A stretch of 54,284 nucleotides of DNA from Ancylobacter novellus (GCA_003241485.1 QFQD01000025.1:1-54284), one strand, 5' to 3'. Positions 17,322 through 31,512 are shown, numbered from the stretch's first letter. The notes: a model not told the origin generated them from the sequence alone. Numbers and translations are program-made.

Positions 17322-18413
17322 TCAGCCCGGCGTGCCGGCCGGCTGCTGCTGGGTGATGCAGTGGATGTTGCCGCCGCCGAGCACGATCTCGCGCGTTTCG
17401 ACCCCGACGATCTCGCGGTCCGGGAAAAGCCCGGCGAGGATGTCGCGGGCGGCCTCGTCATGGCGGGGGTCGAGCAGCGGCATCAGGACGAAGCCGTTGC
17501 CAAGGTAGAAATTGGCGTAGGAGGCGCCCAGCCTCTCGCCGGCGCCGCGGCTCATGAAGCCGGTCGCCTCATTCGGCTCGATGACCTCGGCCGCGTTGCG
17601 GTAGAACGGGCCGGGCAGCGGCAGCTTGACGATCTCCAGAGCCCGACCGCGCACATCCCTGGCCTTCGACAGACGCTCATGGGCGTCGCGCGAAATGGCG
17701 TATTGCGGGTCGCTCGGATCCTCGCACCAGGTCAGTGCGACCACGCCGGGACGCACGAAACAGGCGAGGTTGTCGATATGGCCGGAGGTTTCGTCGTCGA
17801 CGAGGCCGGCCCCGAGCCAGATGACGGTCGAGACGTTCAGATAATCCTTCAGGTGCTGCTCGATCTCCTCGCGCGTGAGGCCCGGATTGCGGTTCGGGTT
17901 GAGCAGGCATTCCTCCGTCGTGAGCACCGTGCCTTCGCCGTCGACATGGATCGAGCCGCCCTCCAGCACCAGCGGGGCGGCGTAGCGCGGGGCGCGCTCG
18001 GTCTCCAGCATCTTGGCCGCGATCAGCTCGTCCTGGTCGCAAGGGGCATAGAGCCCGCCCCAGGCGTTGAACTTCCAGTCGACCCCGCGCAGACGGCCGG
18101 CCGCGTCGATGACGAAGGTGGCGCCCGAATCGCGGCACCAGGAATCGTCGGAGGCCGCCTCGATCAGCCGGACCGACGCCGGCAGCATGGCGCGCGCCTG
18201 CCGCCATTGCTGGGCCGTCACAAGCATGGTCATCGGTTCAAAACGGGCGATGGCCGCCGCCACGCGGGCGAAGGCCTGCTGCGCCGGTCCGGCCCCGTCG
18301 CGCCAGTTATCCGCGCGCTCGGGCCAGATCATCCAGGTGCCGGCATGCGGCTCCCATTCCGCCGGCATGCGGAAGCCGTCGGCGGCGGGCAGGCTCGACA
18401 GTGTCTCGGTCAT
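17322..18413 (-). CDS. aguA: Agmatine deiminase
   Basis: This 363-aa enzyme hydrolyses agmatine to N-carbamoylputrescine and ammonia. The family signatures are MPAEWEPHAGTWMIWPERADNWR at the N-terminus (pattern spread over residues 16-38), SDDSWCRDSGATFV with substrate-contacting acid residues, LEGGSIHVDGEGT, and the catalytic Cys loop GGGNIHCITQQQPAG at the C-terminus. It lies 9 bp downstream of aguB, which uses its product, so the pair is a two-step agmatine-to-putrescine unit. It could serve polyamine synthesis or nitrogen salvage. Confidence 0.93.
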   Translation of the reverse strand: MTETLSSLPAADGFRMPAEWEPHAGTWMIWPERADNWRDGAGPAQQAFARVAAAIARFEPMTMLVTAQQWRQARAMLPASVRLIEAASDDSWCRDSGATFVIDAAGRLRGVDWKFNAWGGLYAPCDQDELIAAKMLETERAPRYAAPLVLEGGSIHVDGEGTVLTTEECLLNPNRNPGLTREEIEQHLKDYLNVSTVIWLGAGLVDDETSGHIDNLACFVRPGVVALTWCEDPSDPQYAISRDAHERLSKARDVRGRALEIVKLPLPGPFYRNAAEVIEPNEATGFMSRGAGERLGASYANFYLGNGFVLMPLLDPRHDEAARDILAGLFPDREIVGVETREIVLGGGNIHCITQQQPAGTPG

Positions 18414-18422
18414 GATTGGATC

Positions 18423-19313
18423 TCAGCTGTGGGCGCGCGTGGCGGCGCGCCCATCGAGCGACAGGAGTGGGCCGTAAAGCTCCGGCCGGCGGTCGCGGAA
18501 CACGCCCCAGCTGCGGCGCTGCTGGGCGATGGCGTCGAGATCGAAGGTGGCGGTGAGCACGGCCTGCTCGTCGCGCCCGGCCTCGGCCACCTTGGCGCCG
18601 GTCGGGTCGGCGATGAAGGAGGAGCCGTAGAAGGTCAGCGAGGTGCCGTTGCGCCCCTCTTCGGTGCCGATGCGGTTGGAGGCGATCAGCGGCATCAGAT
18701 TGGCGCCGGCATGGCCCTGCATCACGCGCTGCCAGTGGGCGGCCGAATCAAGGTCGGGGTCCTGCGGCTCCGAGCCGATGGCGGTGGGATAGAGCAGCAC
18801 TTCGGCGCCGAGCAGCGCCATGGCGCGCGCCGATTCCGGGAACCACTGGTCCCAGCAGATGCCGACGCCGATGCGCCCGGCCGCCGTGTCCCAGACGCGA
18901 AAGCCGGTGTCGCCCGGCGAGAAATAGAATTTTTCGGTGTAGCCGGGCCCGTCCGGTATGTGGCTCTTGCGGTAGATGCCGAGCACCGTGCCGTCGGCGT
19001 CGATGATGGCGATGGAGTTGAAGGTCGCCTGACCCGCGCGCTCGAAGAAGCTGACCGGCAGCACAACGCCCAGTTCCTTCGCCAGCGCGGCGAAGCGGGC
19101 GATCAGCTTGTTGCCTTCCAGCGGGGCGGCGAGGCGCAGGAAATCGTGAATCTGGTCCTGGCAGAAATAAGGGGTCTCGAACAGCTCCTGCAGCAGGATC
19201 AGGCCGGCGCCCCGGCTGGCGGCTTCGCGGATAAGCGCCTCGGCGCGGTCGAGATTGCCGGGAATGTCCCAGTCGCAGCGCATCTGGGTGGCGGCGACGG
19301 TGAGGCTGCGCAT
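18423..19313 (-). CDS. aguB: N-carbamoylputrescine amidohydrolase
   Basis: This 296-aa nitrilase-superfamily enzyme hydrolyses N-carbamoylputrescine to putrescine, CO2 and ammonia. The Glu-Lys-Cys triad is visible: LLQELFETPYF (Glu), YRKSHIPDGPGY (Lys) and GVGICWDQWFPE (Cys). The motif PTAIGSEPQDPDLDSAAHWQ is typical of AguB rather than of true nitrilases. The ATG at 19313 follows GGAG by about 6 nt; the longer open frame to 19403 would run into the DUF2794 gene. It precedes aguA in one operon. It is a paralogue at superfamily level of the Nit1 enzyme at 50759. Confidence 0.93.
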   Translation of the reverse strand: MRSLTVAATQMRCDWDIPGNLDRAEALIREAASRGAGLILLQELFETPYFCQDQIHDFLRLAAPLEGNKLIARFAALAKELGVVLPVSFFERAGQATFNSIAIIDADGTVLGIYRKSHIPDGPGYTEKFYFSPGDTGFRVWDTAAGRIGVGICWDQWFPESARAMALLGAEVLLYPTAIGSEPQDPDLDSAAHWQRVMQGHAGANLMPLIASNRIGTEEGRNGTSLTFYGSSFIADPTGAKVAEAGRDEQAVLTATFDLDAIAQQRRSWGVFRDRRPELYGPLLSLDGRAATRAHS

Positions 19314-19353
19314 GTCGATCTCCGGAAAGCGGTGGGGCGGTCGGGGCGCGACG

Positions 19354-19695
19354 TCAGTTGACCGCGCGCAACGGCTTTTCCAACACCGCGAGGACGCGCG
19401 CAAGCTCGTGGCCGCGCTTCAGGATGAGCCCGGTCTGCGACACCACGGTGTAGGCGCCCTGCCGCCGCGCAAGGCGCGGGTCCTTCTCGATCCGGTAGAT
19501 CGGCACTTCGGCGGCGCGGCGGAAGATGGAGAAAATGGCCCGGTCGCGGGTGAAGTCGATGGCGTAGTCCCGCCATTCGCCCAGCGCCACCATGCGTCCG
19601 TACAGATCGAGAATCCGGTCGAGTTCGCGTCGGTCGAAAGTGACGACACCGACGCGACCGCCGACCGGAAGGACTATGGGTTCGGTATCCGCCAC
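19354..19695 (-). CDS. DUF2794 domain protein
   Basis: This 113-aa protein matches the alphaproteobacterial DUF2794 family across its length, with FDRRELDRILDLYGRMVALG, the core EWRDYAIDF..DRAIFSIFRRA, then YRIEKDPRLARRQGAY and ILKRGHELARVL. The function is unknown and there is no signal peptide or membrane segment. It lies 40 bp upstream of aguB on the same strand, so co-transcription with the putrescine genes is possible. No metal or catalytic motif stands out. Confidence 0.85.
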   Translation of the reverse strand: MADTEPIVLPVGGRVGVVTFDRRELDRILDLYGRMVALGEWRDYAIDFTRDRAIFSIFRRAAEVPIYRIEKDPRLARRQGAYTVVSQTGLILKRGHELARVLAVLEKPLRAVN

Positions 19696-19719
19696 GCGCG
19701 TCCTCCGATTGGAACCAGC

Positions 19720-20031
19720 TGCAAGTCACGCAACCGTCATGATCGTCCCGCCGCCGCCCGGCTTCAAGCGTCTTTCTGCCCTGCCGCCCGGCAGGACCCG
19801 ACGCTGTTCACGCGCTCGTTAAAAGAAAACACAGGCTTGCCCGAATTCGGCCGTTGCGCTGCCAAGGGCGCATTCCATCTCTTAACCATAGCGTCGGGCC
19901 GGTTCGCAGAGCGCATCGGTTTCCCAGCCCCCCAGCCCCCCGCGGCGTTAAGTGGATCGGCCCGTCGTTATGTTCTAGGTTCAATCCCCGAATTGCTCTT
20001 CAGGGCCGGTTCTTCGCCGGCCCTTTTTCTT
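19720..20031 (+). ncRNA. Candidate small RNA upstream of an orphan terminator
   Basis: The 409-bp gap 19696-20104 has no credible gene on either strand, yet it contains a strong intrinsic terminator pointing rightward. The genes on both sides are on the minus strand, so this terminator has no mRNA to end. The simplest reading is an independent plus-strand transcript ending near 20031. The 5' end is not determined: I see no clear promoter, and the start given is only the edge of the gap. The stretch 19939-20000 is less GC-rich than its surroundings. Confidence 0.35.
20002..20031 (+). terminator. Orphan intrinsic terminator
   Basis: An 8-bp stem AGGGCCGG/CCGGCCCT with a TTCTTCG loop runs into TTTTTCTTT. 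It is oriented against both flanking genes. Confidence 0.75.
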
Positions 20032-20104
20032 TGCGTCCACGGCTTCTCCTCGCAGAAGCGGGGACAAGCGTGGGGATTTTCGCAAAGCTCAGGGCAGAGA
20101 AAGC

Positions 20105-20848
20105 TCAGGGCAGAGGCAGCAGCGCCGCGCCGACGATGGCGCCGGGTTCAGTGGAGCTGCCGGTCTGTACCAGCACAGCCACCGCGTCGGCATCGAAGTT
20201 CTGGGCCTGCAATGCGGTGTCGAAACGCGCCTCGCTGCCATTCCAGTCGCCGAGCTTGATCCAGCCGCGCACCACATTGTGGTAGCTGATCTTGGTGCCC
20301 TCGTTCTCGCCCCGGCCGATATCGACGTCCATCTTGCTGGCGACCGGGCAGAGCCAGACTTCGCCGGACGTCGCGCCAACCGGGTTGCGTCCCACCGTTA
20401 CATGGATCCGCCCCTCGCGCGCGGCGATGTCCACCGGCACGGCGGGTTTTTCGATGGTGGTGACGGTACGCTCCAGCATGCCGCGGTCGGAGCCGATGGC
20501 CATGACACGGCCGTTCACCACCGCTTGCGGAGTGAACATCTTGCTGTCGCCGCGCAGCTTGGCATAGGCCTTCTGGCGCAGCGAATGGCCGTGCTTGGCC
20601 AGCGTGTCCTTCCAGCCGAGATAGTCCCAATAGTCGACGGCCAGCGTCAGCGCGAGCACGTCGGGCCGCTCGGCGAGTTCGCCCATCAGCCTGTCGGCGG
20701 GTGGGCAGGAGGAGCAGCCCTGGCTGGTGAAAAGCTCGATCACCGCCCGTGGCGCGGCAATTGGCTTGACCGTGTCGTCGCCGGCGAGGGCGGGGCTGGC
20801 GAACCAGCCGGCCATGGCGAAGGCGACGAACGTCAGCGCCGCGCGCAT
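20105..20848 (-). CDS. DUF1223 (thioredoxin-like) exported protein
   Basis: This 247-aa protein has a signal peptide (LTFVAFAMAGWFASPALAG) followed by VIELFTSQGCSSCPPADRLM, the hallmark of DUF1223 with a CxxC thioredoxin-like motif. A second conserved block, LALTLAVDYWDYLGWKDTLA, and KMFTPQAVVNGR complete the domain. It is probably periplasmic and thiol-dependent, but its reaction is unknown. The ATG at 20848, with GGAG 6 nt upstream, gives the signal peptide; a longer frame to 20944 has no such support. It is transcribed alone. Confidence 0.85.
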   Translation of the reverse strand: MRAALTFVAFAMAGWFASPALAGDDTVKPIAAPRAVIELFTSQGCSSCPPADRLMGELAERPDVLALTLAVDYWDYLGWKDTLAKHGHSLRQKAYAKLRGDSKMFTPQAVVNGRVMAIGSDRGMLERTVTTIEKPAVPVDIAAREGRIHVTVGRNPVGATSGEVWLCPVASKMDVDIGRGENEGTKISYHNVVRGWIKLGDWNGSEARFDTALQAQNFDADAVAVLVQTGSSTEPGAIVGAALLPLP

Positions 20849-21180
20849 CAGCGGCTCCGCGAACCCGACACCGGCCCGGCCGGGCTCAGCGGCACGCGGG
20901 TGCGCCAAGGGGCAGGGGTGGAGAGGGGCGTTGACGTCGTGCATGTCGCGCGGTTCGTCCCTTGAAGCGCGGCCCGGAGGGGCGCCAGCAAATCCAATCC
21001 CGGTCGGCGAAACAACCGATCAAAAAGGAAAATGCGGAGCTTTCAAGCGCTTGAGCATCATCCTGTCGATCGGCTCGTCTCGAACCGGCCGGAGCGTGCC
21101 CTAGGCAATAGGACGCGGGCGGCGCAGGCACCAGTCACATTCGTTTGTCGCCGCCGCACGGAAAGGTGAAGAGGGCACGA
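20849..21180. other. Intergenic region between the DUF1223 gene and the acnA terminator
   Basis: About 330 bp with no supportable gene. Short open frames on both strands lack ribosome sites and recognisable sequence. The promoter of the DUF1223 gene should lie here on the minus strand, but I could not pick out a clear -35/-10 pair. Confidence 0.4.
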
Positions 21181-21224
21181 AAAAGACGAGGCCGGCGCTC
21201 GGTATGTCCGCGCGCCGGCCTCGC
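21181..21224 (-). terminator. Intrinsic terminator of acnA
   Basis: A perfect 12-bp stem (cgaggccggcgc / gcgccggcctcg) with a 13-nt loop is followed on the minus strand by TCTTTTTCG. It starts 24 bp beyond the acnA stop codon. Confidence 0.88.
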
Positions 21225-21247
21225 TCATCATCTCGATACGCGGCCGA

Positions 21248-23932
<2,685 letters not shown>

Positions 23933-24147
23933 GGCAGACTGATCCCCGCTAATAAGTGGCACCGATGCGTGGGCCTTGGAGGGAGTTGGCCTGGCGGGCT
24001 ATAGCTCGCGCAGCCTTGCGCCGAGGCGGGGACGCATCGTTCGGATTTCTATATAGAGCCATTTCAAACACCGATCCTAGTGGCCGCACGCAATGCATCG
24101 AAAATTTGTGCGGCGCGTCAGCTCCAGTTACGGAAGGAAGTCCAGCG

Positions 24148-24774
24148 ATGCGGCTCGTGGCTGAGGGGCTCGCCTGCCGGCGCGGTATGCGCCAGCTGTT
24201 TGAAAACCTCGATTTCACGCTTTCTTCCGGCCGCGCGCTCATCGTCACGGGACCGAATGGGACGGGGAAATCCTCGCTCCTAAGACTTTTGGCGGGGCTT
24301 GCCGCGCCGGCGGCGGGCGTGGTGCGCCTGGAAGGCGCGCCCGAGCCTGAGGATTTCGCCGAGGAGGTGCACTATCTCGGCCATCTCGACGCCCACAAGC
24401 CGGCGCTCTCGGCGCAGGAGAACCTCGCCTTCTGGCGCGATGTGCTTGGCCGTCCGGCACGGACGGTTGCCGAGGCGCTGGAGGAGGTAGGGCTCGGCGG
24501 GCTTGGCGGCCTGCCGGTGGCGGTGCTCTCCGCCGGGCAGAAGCGCCGCCTCGCTCTGGCGCGGCTTCTCGTCAGCGACCGGCCGCTCTGGCTGCTGGAC
24601 GAGCCGACGACGGCGCTGGATGTCGCGGCGCAGGCGCGTTTCTCCGCCCTCGCGCATGCGCACGTGGAGAAAGGCGGGCTCATCGTCGCCGCAACTCACG
24701 CCCCGCTCGACTTCGGTCCCTCACAGGGGTTGGATCTCGGCGCCTATCGTCCCGCGCGCCCGGTGGCAGCATGA
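24148..24774 (+). CDS. ccmA: Heme exporter ATP-binding protein CcmA
   Basis: This 208-aa ABC ATPase belongs to cytochrome c maturation system I, where CcmAB powers release of holo-CcmE. It has Walker A GPNGTGKSS, signature LSAGQKRRLALARLL and Walker B PLWLLDEPTTALD. The short length and the HYLGHLDAHKPALSAQENL stretch are typical of CcmA. GGAAGGAAG precedes the ATG at 24148. It overlaps ccmB by 4 nt (ATGA), so the two are translationally coupled. No ccmC, ccmD or ccmE follows. Confidence 0.93.
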   Translation: MRLVAEGLACRRGMRQLFENLDFTLSSGRALIVTGPNGTGKSSLLRLLAGLAAPAAGVVRLEGAPEPEDFAEEVHYLGHLDAHKPALSAQENLAFWRDVLGRPARTVAEALEEVGLGGLGGLPVAVLSAGQKRRLALARLLVSDRPLWLLDEPTTALDVAAQARFSALAHAHVEKGGLIVAATHAPLDFGPSQGLDLGAYRPARPVAA

Positions 24775-25466
24775 GCGAGAGAAGAAGCGGTGGCATGGGC
24801 CGGGCCTTCCTCGCCTTGCTGCGTCGCGACCTTGCCATCGCCATGCGCGCCGGCGGTGGGGCGGGGCTCGGCGTGGTGTTCTTTCTCGCGGTGGTGGTGG
24901 TCACGCCCTTCGCCATCGGGCCAGACCTCGCGCTGCTGGCGCGCATCGGCCCGGCCATCCTGTGGATCGGCGCGCTGCTTGCCTCGCTCATCGGGCTCGA
25001 CCGGCTGTTTGCCGCCGATGCGGAGGATGGGTCGCTCGACGTGCTCGCCATGGTGGAACTGCCGCTGGAGCTGATCGCTGCTGCCAAGGGCCTCGCCCAC
25101 TGGATCGCCACCGGCCTGCCGCTGGTCATCGCCGCGCCGGTGCTCTCGCTGCTCCTGAACCTGGCGCCGGCCTCGATCGGCGCGCTGACGCTGACGCTGC
25201 TGGTGGGCACGCCCGCCATCACCTTTCTGGGATTGATCGGCGCCGCCTTCGCCAGTGCGTTCCGGCGCGGCGGGCTGCTGGTCGCGGTGCTGGTCATGCC
25301 GTTGACCATCCCCGTGCTGATCTTCGCGGTGGCGGCGACGGGAACCGCGCTTGGCGGAACGGTGCCTTTTGGCACGCCTTTCCGCATTCTTGCCGGCCTC
25401 TCGCTGGCGGCACTTGTGCTCGGTCCCATTGCCGCGGCCGCGGCGCTGCGGGCGACGCGCGACTAG
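24771..25466 (+). CDS. ccmB: Heme exporter membrane protein CcmB
   Basis: This 231-aa integral membrane partner of CcmA has about six hydrophobic segments. Recognisable family sequence includes LLRRDLAIAMRAGG near the N-terminus, WIGALLASLIGLDRLFAAD, DGSLDVLAMVELPLELI, and a C-terminal block VMPLTIPVLIFAVAATG. It overlaps the ccmA stop by 4 nt. After its stop come 312 bp and then the ATP synthase operon, where many relatives have ccmC-ccmD-ccmG. No terminator is apparent in between. Confidence 0.93.
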   Translation: MSERRSGGMGRAFLALLRRDLAIAMRAGGGAGLGVVFFLAVVVVTPFAIGPDLALLARIGPAILWIGALLASLIGLDRLFAADAEDGSLDVLAMVELPLELIAAAKGLAHWIATGLPLVIAAPVLSLLLNLAPASIGALTLTLLVGTPAITFLGLIGAAFASAFRRGGLLVAVLVMPLTIPVLIFAVAATGTALGGTVPFGTPFRILAGLSLAALVLGPIAAAAALRATRD

Positions 25467-25690
25467 GCGCGAATCGCCGCACGCGAAGCCCGCTGTGGCA
25501 TGCCAGGTGCAGCAAAGCGCCGCAGGCCGCGCAAAGCCTTGAAAACGGGCCTTCCGCGCCAAAGGACGCCGCGCGGGGCCCGCTACGTCATTTGCCCCTC
25601 GCAATCCCTCACGTCCTCGTGTTGCAGCCTGCAATGAGCCGTGTTAGGGAACCCGCCGACTCCAGAGGGCGGGTGAGGGAAATTCCATAT

Positions 25691-25763
25691 CCCGCCGAGA
25701 GTTTGAACCCTTCCAGTCCGGAACCGGAAGCGCGCCACTCGGCGGGTAAGGCTTCGGACAAGC
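25691..25763 (+). promoter_or_regulatory. Structured leader of the atpHAGDC operon (nested hairpins)
   Basis: Just upstream of atpH, within the 312-bp gap 25467-25778, the arms CCCGCCGAG (25691-25699) and CTCGGCGGG (25738-25746) pair perfectly. They enclose an inner CTTCC/GGAAG stem. A second small hairpin, GGCTT-cggac-AAGCC, follows at about 25749-25763, ending close to the GAGAGG ribosome site of atpH. No T tract follows, so this is not an intrinsic terminator. A role in mRNA stability or translation is possible. The rest of the gap shows no other gene or clear promoter. Confidence 0.5.
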
Positions 25764-25778
25764 CCCGAGAGAGGCACA

Positions 25779-26332
25779 GTGGCCGAGACATTCGTATCCG
25801 GAGTGGCAGGACGCTACGCGACGGCGCTGTTCGAGCTCGCGCGTGAAGCCGGCGCCATCGATGCGGTGAAGGCGGACCTCGACAGGTTCAGCGCGATGAT
25901 CGCCGACAGCGCCGACCTCCAGCGTCTGGTGCGCAGCCCGGTCTTCTCGTCCGAGGAGCAGGAAAAGGCGATCGCCGCGATTCTGGCCAAGGCCGGCATC
26001 GGCGGGCTCGCCGCCAATTTCTTCAAGACCGTGGCCGCCAACCGTCGTCTGTTCGCCATTGAGGCGATCATTCGCGGCTTTGATGCGCTGGTCGCCGCCG
26101 AGAAGGGCGAAGTCGTGGCGGAAGTCACGCTCGCCCAGCCGCTTTCCGACGCCCATGCCGCGACGCTCAAAGAAGCGCTCGACGTGCTCACGGGCAAGAA
26201 CGTCAAGCTCGCTGTCGAGGTTGATCCCTCGCTGCTGGGCGGTCTCAAGGTCAAGATCGGCTCGAAGCTGGTCGACGCCTCGCTCAAGACCAAGCTCAAT
26301 TCGATCCGCTATGCGATGAAAGAGGTTCGCTG

Positions 26333-26333
<1 letters not shown>
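25779..26333 (+). CDS. atpH: F1 ATP synthase delta subunit
   Basis: This 184-aa stator subunit (the OSCP equivalent) links F1 to the b subunits. It has VAGRYATALFELAREAGA at the N-terminus, the ANFFKTVAANRRLFAIEAII helix, and the C-terminal VDPSLLGGLKVKIGSKLVD..LKTKLNSIRYAM block found in the family. The start is a GTG preceded by GAGAGG. It is the first gene of the F1-only operon; the F0 genes are separate, as usual in alphaproteobacteria. Its stop overlaps the atpA start by 1 nt (TGATG). Confidence 0.95.
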
Positions 26334-27865
<1,532 letters not shown>

Positions 27866-27902
27866 GCATCGAGCGGAGCATCGGGGCAGGGAGTCCGACG
27901 TA

Positions 27903-28784
27903 ATGGCCAGCCTTAAGGATCTGCGCAATCGCATCGCTTCGGTGAAGGCGACGCAGAAGATCACCAAGGCGATGCAGATGGTCGCCGCCGCAAAGCTTCG
28001 GCGCGCCCAGAACGCCGCCGAGGCGGCGCGGCCCTATGCCGACCGTCTGGAAAGCGTGCTCGGCAACATCGCCGGCGCGATTTCCAGCGGCCCGGACGTG
28101 CCGCTGCTGCTGACCGGCACCGGCAAGGACCAGACGCATCTGCTTCTGGTGCTCACCGCCGAGCGCGGCCTGTGCGGCGCCTTCAATTCCTCGATCGTGC
28201 GCCTGGCGCGCGAGCGGGCCCTCTCGCTCATGAACCAGGGCAAGACGGTCAAGATCTTCTGCGTCGGCCGCAAGGGCTATGAGGCCCTGCGTCGCCAGTT
28301 CGAGAAGCAGATCATCGAGGTCGTCGAGCTGCGCTCGAACAAGGGCGTCACCTTCGCCGACGCGCAGGCGATTGCCGAGAAGATCTCGGCGCGTTTCGCC
28401 GCCGGCGAGTTCGACGTCGCAACCCAGTTCTTCAGCCGCTTCCATTCGGTGATCTCGCAGGTCCCGACGGCGCAGCAGCTGATCCCCGCCACCTTCCCCG
28501 AGACGACCGCTCCGGCGGCCGGCGCGGCGGCGGTGTACGAATACGAGCCCGACGGGGCGGAGATTCTTGCCGACCTGCTGCCGCGCAATCTCGCGGTGCA
28601 GATCTTCAAGGCGGCGCTGGAAAACGGCGCGTCCGAGCAGGGCGCCCGCATGAGCGCGATGGACAACGCCACCCGCAATGCGGGTGACATGATCAAGAAG
28701 CAGACGCTGGTCTACAACCGCACACGTCAGGCCCAGATCACCAAAGAACTGATCGAAATCATTTCCGGTGCCGAAGCGCTCTGA
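27903..28784 (+). CDS. atpG: F1 ATP synthase gamma subunit
   Basis: This 293-aa central rotor shaft has the N-terminal helix MASLKDLRNRIASVKATQKI, TKAMQMVAAAKLRRAQ, the LLVLTAERGLCGAFNSSIVR motif, and the C-terminal helix ALENGASEQGARMSAMDNAT, NAGDMIKKQTLVYNRTRQAQ, ITKELIEIISGAEAL. It lies 37 bp after atpA in the same operon. Length is normal for the family and nothing unusual was seen. Confidence 0.97.
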   Translation: MASLKDLRNRIASVKATQKITKAMQMVAAAKLRRAQNAAEAARPYADRLESVLGNIAGAISSGPDVPLLLTGTGKDQTHLLLVLTAERGLCGAFNSSIVRLARERALSLMNQGKTVKIFCVGRKGYEALRRQFEKQIIEVVELRSNKGVTFADAQAIAEKISARFAAGEFDVATQFFSRFHSVISQVPTAQQLIPATFPETTAPAAGAAAVYEYEPDGAEILADLLPRNLAVQIFKAALENGASEQGARMSAMDNATRNAGDMIKKQTLVYNRTRQAQITKELIEIISGAEAL

Positions 28785-28819
28785 CGGGCAGCGCGGTCAA
28801 GGACAAAGGACGCATGAAG

Positions 28820-30256
<1,437 letters not shown>

Positions 30257-30331
30257 TCCCCAAGGCCCGGCGCCCCTGAACGGGGCGCGGGGCCATGATC
30301 GCCCCAAGCTGACGCATCCTCTGGAGGATTC

Positions 30332-30748
30332 ATGGCCACCTTCCCGTTCGAACTCGTCTCGCCGGAGCGCCTCGTCTATTCCGGCAAGGTGAGCGAAGTC
30401 GTGGTGCCCGGCACCGAGGGCGAATTCGGCATTCTTGCCGGGCACTCGCCCTTCGTGTCGACGCTGAAGCCCGGCGTGCTCACCATCAAGGGCGATGGCG
30501 CGCCGTTGAAGCTGTTCGTGCGCGGCGGCTTTGCCGAGGCCAATCCGCAGGGCCTGACCGTGCTCGCCGAGACGGCTATCCCGCTGGCCGAGCTGCGCTC
30601 GGAAAATCTCGCGCAGATGATCAAGGACGCGCAGGAAGACGTCGAGGACGCTCGCGACGAGGCGACCAAGGCCCGCCGCCTGACCGTGCTCGAATCGCTG
30701 AAGTCCGCCGCATCGGCCATCGAGAGCGAGACCCGCGGCACGCACTGA
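30332..30748 (+). CDS. atpC: F1 ATP synthase epsilon subunit
   Basis: This 138-aa rotor subunit couples gamma to the c ring and can inhibit ATP hydrolysis. The N-terminal beta-sandwich starts FPFELVSPERLVYSGKVSEV and has GTEGEFGILAGHSPFVSTLK. The C-terminal region is a helical Ala/Glu/Lys/Arg-rich hairpin. CTGGAGGATTC gives a good ribosome site. It is the last gene of the operon and is followed by a terminator. Confidence 0.96.
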   Translation: MATFPFELVSPERLVYSGKVSEVVVPGTEGEFGILAGHSPFVSTLKPGVLTIKGDGAPLKLFVRGGFAEANPQGLTVLAETAIPLAELRSENLAQMIKDAQEDVEDARDEATKARRLTVLESLKSAASAIESETRGTH

Positions 30749-30777
30749 GCTTCGCTGCCGCGATATAAGAAGGAAGC

Positions 30778-30803
30778 GGGCCGCCTCGTCAGCGGCCCTT
30801 TTC
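30778..30803 (+). terminator. Intrinsic terminator of the atp operon
   Basis: A 7-bp stem GGGCCGC/GCGGCCC with loop CTCGTCA is followed by TTTTC. It begins 30 bp after the atpC stop and ends 20 bp before tenA, leaving little room for a separate tenA promoter downstream of it. Confidence 0.8.
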
Positions 30804-30822
30804 ATGTCTGGAGGACTACGTG

Positions 30823-31512
30823 ATGAGTGATGCGACGAGCTTCAACGCCTCGACCTTCAGCGCCCATGCCTGGGGCCGCAACCAGCCGATCTATGACGCG
30901 ATCCGCACCATGCCGTTCAACAACGCGCTGGCGGACGGCACGCTGTCGCAGGATCAGTTCCGGCACTACATGATCCAGGACGCGCATTACCTCATCGCCT
31001 TCGGGCGCGGACTGGCGATTGCCGCCGCCAAGGCGGGGGACCCGGACGGGCTGGTGCAGTTCGCCGAAGCCGCCAAGGTTGCCGTGGTGGTCGAGCGTTC
31101 GCTGCACGCGGATTTCTTCGAGCAGTTCGGCATCAGCACGGAAGATTTCGCGCAGACCGAGGTGTCGCCCGTGTGCCACCATTACACGAGCTTCCTCCTC
31201 GGCACGGCCTATGCCGAATCCTATCCCGTGGTGCTGGCAGCTCTGCTGCCCTGCTTCTGGATCTATGCCGAGATCGGTCGCGACATTCTCGGCCGTGCCG
31301 TGCGCCCGAATCCGTATGATGCCTGGATCGACACCTATGCCGGCGACGAGTTCCACGAGGCGGTGCGCGCGGTGATCGCCACCACGGATCGCGCGGCAGC
31401 TTCCGCGTCGCCTGAGGAACTCCGGCGCATGCACGCCGCCTATAAGCGCGCATGCCAACTGGAATGGATGTTCTGGGATTCGGCCTGGCGGCTGGCCGAC
31501 TGGCCGGTCTGA
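30823..31512 (+). CDS. tenA: TenA-family aminopyrimidine aminohydrolase (thiaminase II)
   Basis: This 229-aa TenA/THI-4 protein is likely to salvage thiamine breakdown products by hydrolysing aminopyrimidines to HMP. It has DQFRHYMIQDAHYLIAFGRG near the N-terminus, SPVCHHYTSFLLGTAY, ALLPCFWIYAEIGRDI with the conserved Cys, and near the end the LEWMFWDSAW motif holding the catalytic Glu. GGAGG lies 8 nt before the ATG at 30823; a GTG one codon upstream is also possible. No TPP riboswitch fits in the short gap upstream. Confidence 0.88.
   Translation: MSDATSFNASTFSAHAWGRNQPIYDAIRTMPFNNALADGTLSQDQFRHYMIQDAHYLIAFGRGLAIAAAKAGDPDGLVQFAEAAKVAVVVERSLHADFFEQFGISTEDFAQTEVSPVCHHYTSFLLGTAYAESYPVVLAALLPCFWIYAEIGRDILGRAVRPNPYDAWIDTYAGDEFHEAVRAVIATTDRAAASASPEELRRMHAAYKRACQLEWMFWDSAWRLADWPV

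Noticed and set aside
30749..30822. TPP riboswitch before tenA
   Set aside because: The 74-bp gap is mostly occupied by the atp terminator and is too short to hold a TPP aptamer.
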